From NCBI GenBank assembly GCA_039942715.1, contig JBDVBY010000001.1, forward strand, positions 372,001 to 436,000: a stretch of DNA of 64,000 nucleotides. Reading direction: 5' to 3'. Under the pieces are notes generated by a model that was given only the letters and a program-made list of their open reading frames with translations, was not told the origin of the DNA and searched no databases. The stretch comes from JABDJX01 sp039942715 (GTDB lineage: Bacteria > Pseudomonadota > Alphaproteobacteria > Rhodobacterales > Rhodobacteraceae). The translations under genes and the position numbers were made by a program. This document shows, one piece after another, positions 40,389 to 48,979 of the stretch; the first letter of the stretch is position 1; each line of letters starts with the position of its first letter.

Positions 40389-41375
40389 ATGAGCGAACAC
40401 AATACGATACTTGAACTGGTTTCTGTCACCAAACGCTACGGCCCGACCGTGGCAGTCGATGCGATCAGTCACAAATTCAGCCCCGGCGGTTACGCATGTT
40501 TGCTTGGACCGTCAGGATGCGGGAAATCCTCGACACTGCGGATGATTGCAGGGCATGAAACCGTCACCGACGGGTCAATCCTACTTGGTGGAACCGATAT
40601 CTCCGAGCTGGCACCCGCCAAGCGCGGCACGGCGATGATGTTTCAGAATTACGCGCTGTTTCCGCATCTTAGCGTTGCAGACAACGTGGCGTTCAGCCTG
40701 AAAATGCGCGGCGATGACAAGCCAAGTCGGTTGAAAAAAGCAGGCGAAATGCTGGAACTGGTGGACCTTAGCGCGTTGAGCGACCGGTTGCCCGATCAGC
40801 TTTCCGGCGGGCAGCAACAGCGGGTCGCCTTGGCGCGCGCTTTGATTACGCGGCCTCAGGTGTTGTTGCTGGACGAGCCCCTTTCCGCCCTCGATCCGTT
40901 CCTGCGCATACGTATGCGCGGCGAGCTTCGCAAGCTGCAACGCGAGCTTGGCATCAGCTTTGTTCACGTCACCCACGGCCAAGACGAGGCCCTCGCCCTT
41001 GCCGACGAAATCGTCGTGATGAACGACGCAGTGATCGAGCAGGCCGGGTCAGCCCGCGATGTGTTTAACGCACCAACAACCGCTTTCGTGGCCCAGTTCA
41101 TTGGCGGGCACAACGTAATCGCTTTGGCGCAAGGCCATTACGCGATCCGCACAGATGCCGTGGGCATCGCGGCCTCGGGCGACGGCAAAATGCCCGGAAG
41201 CATTCTGGGCGTTGAGTATCAGGGCGCACATGTCGCGGTGTCAGCGATGATTGCAGGCGACCAAGAGATCAGCGCGTCAATCCCCGAAGCCGACTTTTTC
41301 AACAACCCATTAAACCCAGGCGATCAGGTCGGTCTGATCTGGGATGACGCAAATCTACACAAGCTTACGGCCTAG
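40389..41375 (+). CDS. ABC transporter ATP-binding protein (PotA-like)
   Basis: A 328-aa ATPase of the spermidine/putrescine-type importers. Walker A is GPSGCGKSS, the Q-loop is MMFQNYALFPH, the signature is LSGGQQQRVALARAL and Walker B is LLLDEPLSALD. A C-terminal TOBE domain lies at about 245-328. ATG 40389 follows GGGGGATTC. It is the first gene of a five-gene unit with binding protein, two permeases and a racemase-like enzyme. Confidence 0.93.
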   Translation: MSEHNTILELVSVTKRYGPTVAVDAISHKFSPGGYACLLGPSGCGKSSTLRMIAGHETVTDGSILLGGTDISELAPAKRGTAMMFQNYALFPHLSVADNVAFSLKMRGDDKPSRLKKAGEMLELVDLSALSDRLPDQLSGGQQQRVALARALITRPQVLLLDEPLSALDPFLRIRMRGELRKLQRELGISFVHVTHGQDEALALADEIVVMNDAVIEQAGSARDVFNAPTTAFVAQFIGGHNVIALAQGHYAIRTDAVGIAASGDGKMPGSILGVEYQGAHVAVSAMIAGDQEISASIPEADFFNNPLNPGDQVGLIWDDANLHKLTA

Positions 41376-41398
41376 AAAACCTGACAAGGAGAGAAGAT

Positions 41399-42658
41399 AT
41401 GACCAAAGTTTCAAGACGTAGCATGCTTAAGGGCGGCGCCGCTTTTGCTGCAGGCACCACACTTGGCGCACCGATGATCTGGGCGCAAAACATAAAAGAC
41501 GTTACCTTGCGCCAGTTCGGAACAGGCGTTTCAAACCTGAACGACGTGGCCAACAAGGTGAAAGAAGACCTTGGCTTTACGCTTGAGATGACGGCCTTGG
41601 ATTCCGACAGCGTGACACAACGCGCGGCCACGCAACCCAACAGCTTTGACATTGCCGACATTGAATATTGGATCTGCAAAAAGGTTTGGCCAACTGGCAA
41701 CCTTCAGGCGATGGATACATCCAAGATCAAGAACTACGACAAGATCGTCGGTATTTTCCGCAACGGTAAACTGAACCCTGACAGTGTCATCGCTCAAGGC
41801 ACCGCACCGCACAGCGTTGGCTTTACCGAAGGCCCGGACGGCAAAGGCTTTGTCGACAACGAAAGCGGCTGGATGACGTTGATCCCAACGATCTACAACG
41901 CCGACACATTGGGCATTCGTCCCGATCTGATTGGCCGTCCGATCAACAACTGGTCCGAGCTGCTGAACCCCGAGTTTAAGGGCAAAGCGTCCATCCTTGA
42001 TATCTCGTCCATCGGGATCATGGACATGGCGATGGTTGTCGAAAGCATGGGTGAATACACCTATCCCGACAAAGGCAACATGACCCGTGAAGAGATTGAT
42101 CTGACGATGAAAATCTTCACCGAAGCCAAGAAAAACGGCCAGTTCCGCGCCTTCTGGAAATCGTTTGACGAAAGCGTCAACCTGATGGCATCGGGCGAGG
42201 TCGTGATCCAGTCTATGTGGTCCCCTGCGATTACAGCCGTAAAGGCCAAAGGCGTCGAGTGCGTCTATCAACCGCTTGAGGAAGGCTATCGTTCATGGGG
42301 CGGCGGCATTGGCTTGTCGGCCTCTCTGACCGGTCTCGAACGCGATGCGGCTTACGAGTACATCAACTGGTATCTCGACGGCTGGGTCGGTGGCTATTTG
42401 ATGCGTCAGGGCTATTACTCTGCCGTGCCGGAAACCTCCAAGAACTACATGTCCGAAAACGAGTGGGGCTATTGGTTCGAAGGCAAAGCCGCGACCGACA
42501 CCATCTTGTCTCCGACAGGCGATGCTTTGGCGCAAGCCGGAGAAGTCCGCGACGGCGGATCGTTCCAAGACCGGATGGGCGCTGTCGCCTGCTGGAACGC
42601 GGTTATGGACGAAAACCAGTACATGGTCCGCAAGTGGAACGAATTCATCGCGGCCTAA
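41399..42658 (+). CDS. Periplasmic solute-binding protein (PotD-like), Tat-exported
   Basis: A 419-aa receptor. The twin-arginine signal SRRSMLKGGAAFAAG is followed by cleavage near APMIWA. The mature part is of the extracellular-solute-binding family 1/8 type (DIADIEYWICKKVW, LIPTIYNADTLG, NWSELLNPEFKGKASILD). The ligand is not predictable from sequence. Its unusual Tat export suggests that it folds before transport. It is followed by a strong hairpin (42668-42696) that probably sets its expression above the permeases. Confidence 0.9.
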   Translation: MTKVSRRSMLKGGAAFAAGTTLGAPMIWAQNIKDVTLRQFGTGVSNLNDVANKVKEDLGFTLEMTALDSDSVTQRAATQPNSFDIADIEYWICKKVWPTGNLQAMDTSKIKNYDKIVGIFRNGKLNPDSVIAQGTAPHSVGFTEGPDGKGFVDNESGWMTLIPTIYNADTLGIRPDLIGRPINNWSELLNPEFKGKASILDISSIGIMDMAMVVESMGEYTYPDKGNMTREEIDLTMKIFTEAKKNGQFRAFWKSFDESVNLMASGEVVIQSMWSPAITAVKAKGVECVYQPLEEGYRSWGGGIGLSASLTGLERDAAYEYINWYLDGWVGGYLMRQGYYSAVPETSKNYMSENEWGYWFEGKAATDTILSPTGDALAQAGEVRDGGSFQDRMGAVACWNAVMDENQYMVRKWNEFIAA

Positions 42659-42667
42659 AGACCAAAG

Positions 42668-42703
42668 GGATGGGGGCCACGGCTCCCGTCCCATCCTCGT
42701 TTT
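42668..42703 (+). terminator. Hairpin with T-tract between binding protein and permease genes (attenuator)
   Basis: GGATGGG (42668-42674) pairs with CCCATCC (42690-42696). The inner GGGCC/GGCTCCC pairing continues the stem, and TCGTTTT follows. Such partial terminators after binding-protein genes are a known way of making more receptor than permease. Confidence 0.7.
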
Positions 42704-42715
42704 GAAAGATCACGC

Positions 42716-43570
42716 GTGCTGAAAAATAACACCTTTCTGGGATGGCTCATGGCACTGCCGATTATGGCGGTGCTTGTCTTCTTTCTAATCCTGCCCATCA
42801 TCATGATCGTCACCGTCAGCTTTTGGCAGGCCACCGAATTCTCGATCATCCCAGCCTTTGACTTGGAAAACTACGAGTTCCTTTTCGGCTCAAACGTCAC
42901 CTACCGCGTCTTCTTCAACACGTTCAAATACGCGTTCATCACATGGGTCTTCACCCTCGGCATAGGGTTCACCGTCGCCTATTTCCTTGCCTTTCACGTG
43001 CGCACGCTCACGTGGCAAATCGTGCTGTTTCTGCTTTGCACCATCCCCTTCTGGACCTCGAACATCATCCGCATGATCAGCTGGATCCCATTTCTGGGCC
43101 GTAATGGTATCGCCAACTCGACCCTGATCTCATGGGGCGTCATTGACGAACCACTGGACTGGCTGCTGTTCAGCGATTTCGCCGTCATCCTGGCGTTCGT
43201 GCATCTTTACACGCTGTTCATGGTGGTCCCGATCTTCAACACCATGATGCGCATCGATAAATCGCTGATCGAGGCAGCGCGTGACGCCGGAGCCTCTGGT
43301 GCGCAAATCCTGTGGAACGTCATCATCCCGCTGACCAAGCCGGGTATTATGATTGGCACGATCTTTGTGATCACGCTGGTGATGGGCGATTTCATCACCG
43401 TGCGTTTCATGAGCGGGTCTCAATCCGCAAATGTGGGGCGGCTGATTTCAAACGACATTGCGCTTTTGGCCTATCCGTCGGCCTCTGCGACGGCTGTTGT
43501 ATTGCTGCTGACCGTGTTGATCGTGATCGGCATCATGTTGCGCTTCGTCGACATCAGGAAGGAGTTGTAA
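42716..43570 (+). CDS. ABC transporter permease (PotB-like)
   Basis: A 284-aa inner-membrane permease with six helices. The coupling loop is EAARDAGASGAQILWNVIIPLTKPG. The start codon is GTG at 42716, giving MLKNNTFLGWLMALP. It precedes the second permease by one base. Confidence 0.92.
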   Translation: MLKNNTFLGWLMALPIMAVLVFFLILPIIMIVTVSFWQATEFSIIPAFDLENYEFLFGSNVTYRVFFNTFKYAFITWVFTLGIGFTVAYFLAFHVRTLTWQIVLFLLCTIPFWTSNIIRMISWIPFLGRNGIANSTLISWGVIDEPLDWLLFSDFAVILAFVHLYTLFMVVPIFNTMMRIDKSLIEAARDAGASGAQILWNVIIPLTKPGIMIGTIFVITLVMGDFITVRFMSGSQSANVGRLISNDIALLAYPSASATAVVLLLTVLIVIGIMLRFVDIRKEL

Positions 43571-43571
43571 C

Positions 43572-44411
43572 ATGGAACCACGCTCGCGCTCATTCTATGT
43601 CCTAAGCGCCTTTTTCGCGCTATTCCTGTTGTTCCTGTATGGCCCAACGATCACGATCGCCATCCTGTCATTCCAAGGTCCAAATGGCGGGCTGACCTTT
43701 CCGATGCGCGGCACGTCGCTGCATTGGTTCCGCGACCTGTTTGAGCAACAGGCCGTTGGTGACATTTGGGGCAGTTTCCGCCGGAGCTTTGCGCTTGGAT
43801 TGATGGTGATGGTCACCACTGTCGTTCTGTCAGTCATGGGCGGCTTGGCCTTCAGGAAAAGGTTCAAGGGCTCTAGCATCTTGTTTTACCTGATCATCAC
43901 ATCACTGGTGATCCCATCCATCCTGATTTCGCTGGGCGTTGGTTTGATCTTTTCGCAATCCGGTCTCGACGTGCATTGGTCGACGTCAGGGTTTGGCTCA
44001 CAGCTAACATGGACCCTGCCGTTCGGGCTTTTGATCATGTTCGCGGTCTTCAATCGCTTTGACAAAAGCTATGAAGAAGCCGCGCGCGATCTAGGTGCTT
44101 CGTCATGGCAAACCTTGCGCCATGTGGTGCTGCCAATCATCGGCCCATCGTTGATCGGGGTCGCTTTGTTTGGCTTCACGCTCAGCTATGATGAGTTTGC
44201 ACGCACATTGCTGACGTCCGGTAGCTACAACACGCTGCCACTAGAGATTTTCGGCATGACCACCAACGTGACCACGCCAGTGCTTTATGCGCTTGGCACA
44301 CTGACGACCGTGTTCTCACTAATTGTTATCGCGGTCTTTCTGTGCCTCGCGCTTTGGAGCACGCGCCGCAAAGCACGCGCCGGATCAGATGCAGGTAAGG
44401 GTATGTTGTGA
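43572..44411 (+). CDS. ABC transporter permease (PotC-like)
   Basis: A 279-aa permease with six helices. The coupling loop is EEAARDLGASSWQTLRHVVLP. With the preceding gene it forms the heterodimeric channel. It overlaps the racemase-like gene by 4 bp (GTGA). Confidence 0.92.
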   Translation: MEPRSRSFYVLSAFFALFLLFLYGPTITIAILSFQGPNGGLTFPMRGTSLHWFRDLFEQQAVGDIWGSFRRSFALGLMVMVTTVVLSVMGGLAFRKRFKGSSILFYLIITSLVIPSILISLGVGLIFSQSGLDVHWSTSGFGSQLTWTLPFGLLIMFAVFNRFDKSYEEAARDLGASSWQTLRHVVLPIIGPSLIGVALFGFTLSYDEFARTLLTSGSYNTLPLEIFGMTTNVTTPVLYALGTLTTVFSLIVIAVFLCLALWSTRRKARAGSDAGKGML

Positions 44412-45037
44412 TCGTTCTCATCAACCCCAACAGCACAGTATCGATGACGCAATCCATGCTGCGTACTGCGCGTGAAACCGCTCCCTCGGCCCAGTTTGAA
44501 GGTTGGACATCGCACGACGGTCCGCCGTCCATTCAAGGCGTTGAAGACGGCAGACTAGCCGAAGCGCCGCTTTTAAAATTGGTCGAGAAAGCCTCCGAGC
44601 AAGGCGCGACTGCGATCATTATTGCATGCTTTGACGACACCGCCCTGAACGCGGCTCGCAAGCTGGCGACGTGTCCGGTGATCGGCATAGGACAGGCCGC
44701 GTATCATCTGGCCGCTATCGCTGGCGAAAGGTTCTCTGTTGTGACTACGCTGGACGTTTCCGTACCTATTCTTGAAGCCAATATTCAGGCCTACGGGTTG
44801 GCTGGCCACCTTGGCAAAGTACGCGCAAGCGGTGTTCCCGTATTGGCTTTGGAAGATGATCCGCACGCAGCCAGATCACAGGTGGTTGCAGAATTGAAAA
44901 GCGCGGCAGAGGAAGATCATATCGACTCAGTCGTGCTTGGATGTGGCGGGATGGTCGATATCGATCAAAACCAATCACCCGAGATACGTATTATTGACGG
45001 CGTACGCGCTGCAGCTTCGTTTGCTTGCCAGTTTTGA
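44408..45037 (+). CDS. Aspartate/glutamate/hydantoin racemase-family protein
   Basis: A 209-aa enzyme. The start MIVLINPNSTVSMT is typical of hydantoin racemase/maleate isomerase relatives. The two catalytic cysteines are in IIACFDDTA (about 75) and VLGCGGM (about 180), so it is probably active. The GTG start overlaps the permease stop. Being co-translated with the importer, it probably acts on the imported compound or its product: a hydantoin, ureide or amino-acid-like molecule (inference). Confidence 0.85.
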   Translation: MIVLINPNSTVSMTQSMLRTARETAPSAQFEGWTSHDGPPSIQGVEDGRLAEAPLLKLVEKASEQGATAIIIACFDDTALNAARKLATCPVIGIGQAAYHLAAIAGERFSVVTTLDVSVPILEANIQAYGLAGHLGKVRASGVPVLALEDDPHAARSQVVAELKSAAEEDHIDSVVLGCGGMVDIDQNQSPEIRIIDGVRAAASFACQF

Positions 45038-45065
45038 CAACGCGACTTTAAGGTTCGGAGAGGCT

Positions 45066-45533
45066 TCAGGCCGCTTGGGTGAGAGACTTCCAAAAGACGA
45101 TCTTGTCATCGCCGTCCGCCCAGAAATCTCTGATCCGCGCTTCTTCGACATACCCATTGCTGCGATAAAATGCGCGGGTTTGTTCAAAGGCGTCTGTTCC
45201 AGAGGTATCCACGATCAAAACCCGAATGCCGCGTTTGGCTAGTGTGGCCTCTACTTCTTGTACCAAAGCGCGCCCTGCACCTTGTCCTTGATTTTTGGGT
45301 GACACAGCAATTGCGGCCATGTTCCACGTGCCCTCGGTCAATTGCTCGGGCAACACGTAGCAAAAGCCAATAACGCCTCCGCTCTCTTCACACGTGATCC
45401 AGAGATCGTCGCTCTTTCCCGATAAAAAGCCACCAATCATATCGGGCAGCATCTCGCTTGGGAAAAGCTCGGTTTCATCCAGAACGGCTTGCAGGTCGGG
45501 GATATCTGAAGAAATCGACGGGCGTAGGTTCAT
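45066..45533 (-). CDS. GNAT-family N-acetyltransferase
   Basis: A 155-aa single-domain GNAT. The acetyl-CoA loop is VSPKNQGQGAGRALV and the C-terminal FYRSNGYVEEARIRDFW is typical of small-molecule acetylases. It overlaps the cupin gene by 4 bp. Its substrate is unknown. Confidence 0.85.
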   Translation of the reverse strand: MNLRPSISSDIPDLQAVLDETELFPSEMLPDMIGGFLSGKSDDLWITCEESGGVIGFCYVLPEQLTEGTWNMAAIAVSPKNQGQGAGRALVQEVEATLAKRGIRVLIVDTSGTDAFEQTRAFYRSNGYVEEARIRDFWADGDDKIVFWKSLTQAA

Positions 45534-45838
45534 CGGCGGGCCTCAAGCAGTTCAACTTCGACAAAGGCGCATTCAAAGTCATTGGCGTTGATCACGTCAT
45601 GTTCGACACCAATTTCACGGTAGTACGGCACACCACTTTGCATGTGCGCAGTGATGTGTTCTCCATTTCCCAGATCAATATCCAACGCACCGTCAAACTG
45701 TGGAATCACCACGTAGTCATAGGCATGACGATGCCAGCCCGTGTTGTCGCCACGCTCTTTGAAACGCCACTCGGTTACGCGGACACGGTCGTTATCAATC
45801 AAAACAGTGGGAGTGGCGGAACCAGCGCTTGCGCACAT
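45530..45838 (-). CDS. Small cupin-domain protein
   Basis: A 102-aa single cupin. The metal motif reads WHRHAYDYVVIP for the first half and EIGVEHDVIN for the second. Function is unknown; such cupins often bind small carboxylates or act as isomerases. It starts 4 bp after the efp stop, so the efp-cupin-GNAT run is probably one transcript. Confidence 0.83.
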   Translation of the reverse strand: MCASAGSATPTVLIDNDRVRVTEWRFKERGDNTGWHRHAYDYVVIPQFDGALDIDLGNGEHITAHMQSGVPYYREIGVEHDVINANDFECAFVEVELLEARR

Positions 45839-45842
45839 TGCT

Positions 45843-46406
45843 TTAAGCGCGCTCCATGTACTCCATGGTCTCCGTGCTGACGATAATCGCCTCGTCCTGA
45901 CCCACGAAAGGAGGCACCATCACTTTAACACCGTTGTCCAGCACTGCGGGTTTAAAGCTATTGGCAGCAGTCTGGCCCTTCACCACCGGCTCTGTCTCAA
46001 CCACCATGCAGGTCACCTTTTGCGGCAGCGATGCGCTAAGAGCTTCAGATTCGTAATATTCAATCTGGATTGTCATCCCATCCTGCAAAAACGGACGGCG
46101 ATCCCCCAAAATATCTGAAGGCAGCTCAATTTGCTCAAAGGTTTCGTTGTCCATGAACACCAGCATGCCGTCAGATTCGTACAAAAACTGCTGATCTTTT
46201 TGCTCTAGGCGAACTTTTTCCACTTTATCCGCAGACCGGAAGCGCTCGTTCAATTTTGACCCATTTCGCAGATTTTTCATCTCGACTTGGGCAAAAGCTC
46301 CGCCTTTTCCGGGCTTTACATGGTCTACTTTAACCGCAACCCACAATCCGGAGTTATGTTCAAGCACATTTCCTGGGCGGATTTCGTTTCCGTTTACTTT
46401 TGGCAT
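45843..46406 (-). CDS. efp: Elongation factor P
   Basis: Relieves ribosome stalling at polyproline. It has 187 aa in three beta-barrel domains. The loop KPGKGGAF puts the modifiable Lys at 34, which is consistent with lysylation by EpmA or a similar change. ATG 46406 is chosen because MPKVNGNEIRPGNV is the family start and GGAGG precedes it. Confidence 0.96.
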   Translation of the reverse strand: MPKVNGNEIRPGNVLEHNSGLWVAVKVDHVKPGKGGAFAQVEMKNLRNGSKLNERFRSADKVEKVRLEQKDQQFLYESDGMLVFMDNETFEQIELPSDILGDRRPFLQDGMTIQIEYYESEALSASLPQKVTCMVVETEPVVKGQTAANSFKPAVLDNGVKVMVPPFVGQDEAIIVSTETMEYMERA

Positions 46407-46636
46407 GCGGTCTCCGGAGGTTTTTGTTGAAAAATCAGTCACAAACCCTATATTCCACCTCAAGAAGCCCTGCAAGAAGCAGGGAAAACCCTGGGGAGGA
46501 ACGGTGAGCCATGCGCCAGACGCATAGCAGCCATTCCTAAATAGAAAAGCTAAACCGCGCTTAATCCGTCATAAAGGATTTCGCGCCAAATACGCGCCCA
46601 TAATTGCGGTAAGAGCAAAAAGAAGAAGGACGGAAG

Positions 46637-46969
46637 ATGGCAGACTTTGTGGACGGCACAGCGTTTAATCACGAGCAAGGCAACCGCGCACGCAAGCTAT
46701 TTGCAGCGGTGGTTCTGGCGGCGTTAGATGATGCCATTGCAGACGACAAGAAGTACGGCAACGGGCCAGAGCAGATCGCCCGCTGGGCACGGTCGCGCGA
46801 TGGCCGCGAAGTGTTGTCCTGCGCAGGCATCGACCCCAACGAACGGGTTGTCAAAGGCTTGATGGAATTTGTCGGCAAAGGTGTGCGCACCTCGGTCGCT
46901 CTCAGCCGCGAGGAAAGCGAGCGCCGCCACGCCGCCGAAGCCGCCGCTGCGGAAAAGGTCGCCGCGTAA
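46637..46969 (+). CDS. Conserved small protein of Rhodobacterales (possibly DUF6280)
   Basis: A 110-aa soluble, mainly helical protein, with AAVVLAALDDAIADDKKYGNG as a central helix and an Ala/Glu-rich tail. I recall near-identical proteins from other Roseobacter genomes, possibly DUF6280, but cannot verify this. AAGGACGGAAG precedes the ATG. A strong terminator follows at 47000, so it is monocistronic. It is divergent from efp. Function is unknown. Confidence 0.75.
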   Translation: MADFVDGTAFNHEQGNRARKLFAAVVLAALDDAIADDKKYGNGPEQIARWARSRDGREVLSCAGIDPNERVVKGLMEFVGKGVRTSVALSREESERRHAAEAAAAEKVAA

Positions 46970-46999
46970 CGTGCCGCGCGACCTCATGTTTATCGAAAG

Positions 47000-47026
47000 A
47001 ACGCGTCCCGCCGGGCGCGTTTTTTT
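47000..47026 (+). terminator. Intrinsic terminator after the conserved small gene
   Basis: ACGCG-t-CCC pairs with GGG-CGCGT around a GCC loop (one bulged T), followed by seven T in TTTTTTTAT. Confidence 0.88.
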
Positions 47027-47059
47027 ATGGCCAAAACACTCTGAAGACGGACCACGCTG

Positions 47060-48298
47060 ATGACCCTGCCCTTTGACGAATCCAACCTTGATAAACTGGC
47101 CAAAGTGATCGTGAAAACCGGCTTGAACCTAAGCCCCGGTCAAGACGTGATCATCACCGCCTCTGCCGAAGCCTTGCCTTTGCTGCGCCGTGTAACGGTT
47201 GAGGCGTATAAAGCAGGTGCAGGGTTGGTGACCGCCATGCTCGGCGATGAAGAGATGACCCGCGCACGCTATCAGCACGGTTCTGATGCCAGCTTTGATG
47301 CAGCCCCCGCTTGGCTTTATGAAGGGATGGCACAAGCCTATGAGGCGAACGCCGCGCGCCTGCATATCGTCGCCGATAATCCGATGGCATTGGCCAATGA
47401 AGACCCGGCCAAAGTGGGTCGCGCGGCCAAAGCCAACAGCAAGGCCTATAAACCGGCCCTGTCCAAGATTTCCAACTTTGAAATTAACTGGAACATCGCC
47501 GCCTATCCGGGGCGCGCATGGTCACAGCTTGTCTATCCAGACCTGTTGCCTGATGCCGCCCAAGCCGCCCTAGCTGACGCGATCTTTGCTGCATCTCGCG
47601 TGACAAATGACGACCCAACAGCCGCTTGGGCATCGCACAACGCCGAGCTTGCCGAGCGGCGCGATTGGCTAAACGAACAGAACTTTGCGCAGCTTCACTT
47701 CGTCTCACAACACGCTGATTTAAAAGTCGGATTGGCAGACGGGCATCTGTGGGCCGGAGGCGCCTCAAAGGCAAAGAACGGCATTACGTGCAACCCAAAC
47801 ATCCCCACAGAAGAGGTCTTTACCACACCGCACAAAGACGGCGTAAACGGCACTGTGCGCGCTTCAAAACCGCTCGCACATCAAGGTACGTTGATCGAGG
47901 GAATCGAAGTGACTTTCGAGGACGGCAAAATCACCAAAGCACGCGCAGATAAAGGCGAGGAAGTCTTCCTCAAGCTGATCGATACTGACGCAGGCGCGCG
48001 CCATCTGGGTGAAGTGGCCTTAGTTCCCTACGCCTCGCCAATCTCGGAATCGGGCATCCTGTTTTACAACACGCTGTTTGACGAAAACGCCGCCTGCCAC
48101 ATCGCCTTGGGCCAGTGCTACAAGGACTGCCTGCGCGATAGTGTAGGATTGTCTGACGAGGACGTCGCTGCGCGCGGTGGCAACGCCAGCCTCATCCACG
48201 TAGATTGGATGATCGGTGACGCGGATACGCAGATCGACGGCATCACCCAGAGCGGCGAGCGCGTGCCCGTCTTCCGTCATGGCAACTGGGCCAGTTAG
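47060..48298 (+). CDS. M29-family metal-dependent aminopeptidase
   Basis: A 412-aa aminopeptidase of the thermophilic aminopeptidase T family. Conserved parts are the GQDVIITA start region, LVYPDLLPDA, the metal-site blocks HLWAGG.KAKNGITCNPNIPTEEVFT and HxDWMIG near the end, and CHIALGQCY. It would trim N-terminal residues from peptides in the cytosol. The stop is followed at once by the next ATG. Confidence 0.9.
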   Translation: MTLPFDESNLDKLAKVIVKTGLNLSPGQDVIITASAEALPLLRRVTVEAYKAGAGLVTAMLGDEEMTRARYQHGSDASFDAAPAWLYEGMAQAYEANAARLHIVADNPMALANEDPAKVGRAAKANSKAYKPALSKISNFEINWNIAAYPGRAWSQLVYPDLLPDAAQAALADAIFAASRVTNDDPTAAWASHNAELAERRDWLNEQNFAQLHFVSQHADLKVGLADGHLWAGGASKAKNGITCNPNIPTEEVFTTPHKDGVNGTVRASKPLAHQGTLIEGIEVTFEDGKITKARADKGEEVFLKLIDTDAGARHLGEVALVPYASPISESGILFYNTLFDENAACHIALGQCYKDCLRDSVGLSDEDVAARGGNASLIHVDWMIGDADTQIDGITQSGERVPVFRHGNWAS

Positions 48299-48907
48299 AT
48301 GGAACCGGATTTTTGGAATGGACGGTATGAAGGCGACGGCTATCTGTTTGGCACCGCGGCTGCAGCTCCACTAGCCGCAATCGCCAACCAACTCCCTACA
48401 GCGGGCACAGCGCTTTGTCTGGCCGATGGCGAGGGGCGCAACTCGGTGTTCCTTGCCAAACGCGGCTTCACCGTCACCGCCTTTGATTTCGCCGAGAACG
48501 CCTTGGTTAAGGCCCGCAAGCTCGCCAAGGACGCAAAAGCCGACGTCAGTTTCCATCAGGCCGATATCACAAAGTGGGCGTGGCACGCGCAATCCTATGA
48601 TCTGATCGCGGGCGTGTTCTTCCAGTTTCTACCACCTGAACTGCGCGCCGAAGCCTTCAAGGGCATCACGCAAGCCCTCGCACCCGGCGGCACGCTATAC
48701 ATCCTAGGCTATCGGCCGGAACAAGTCGGGCGCGGCACAGGCGGACCGCCGCACGTTAAAAACACCTATTCCGAAGAATTGCTTGCAAACGCCTTTGACG
48801 CACTGGAAATCCAGACCTTGCGCAGTTGGGAGGAAGACCTTGCCGAAGGACGCGGCCACTCAGGCCCCTCGGCCCTGATCGAACTGCTCGCAACAAAACC
48901 AATGTAA
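48299..48907 (+). CDS. Class I SAM-dependent methyltransferase (TehB-like)
   Basis: A 202-aa methyltransferase. Motif I is ALCLADGEGRNSVFLAKRGF and the motif II acid is in AFDFAENAL. The WNGRYEGDGYLFG start is typical of the small TehB/thiopurine methyltransferase-like group. It begins directly at the aminopeptidase stop, so the two are co-translated. The substrate is unknown. Confidence 0.85.
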   Translation: MEPDFWNGRYEGDGYLFGTAAAAPLAAIANQLPTAGTALCLADGEGRNSVFLAKRGFTVTAFDFAENALVKARKLAKDAKADVSFHQADITKWAWHAQSYDLIAGVFFQFLPPELRAEAFKGITQALAPGGTLYILGYRPEQVGRGTGGPPHVKNTYSEELLANAFDALEIQTLRSWEEDLAEGRGHSGPSALIELLATKPM

Positions 48908-48979
48908 GAGGGCCCCCGCAGCGTTTTCTGTCCAAAAAGACTTTGGGGAGCGAACGCATGTGAGCCGGGAAAAGCCTCT

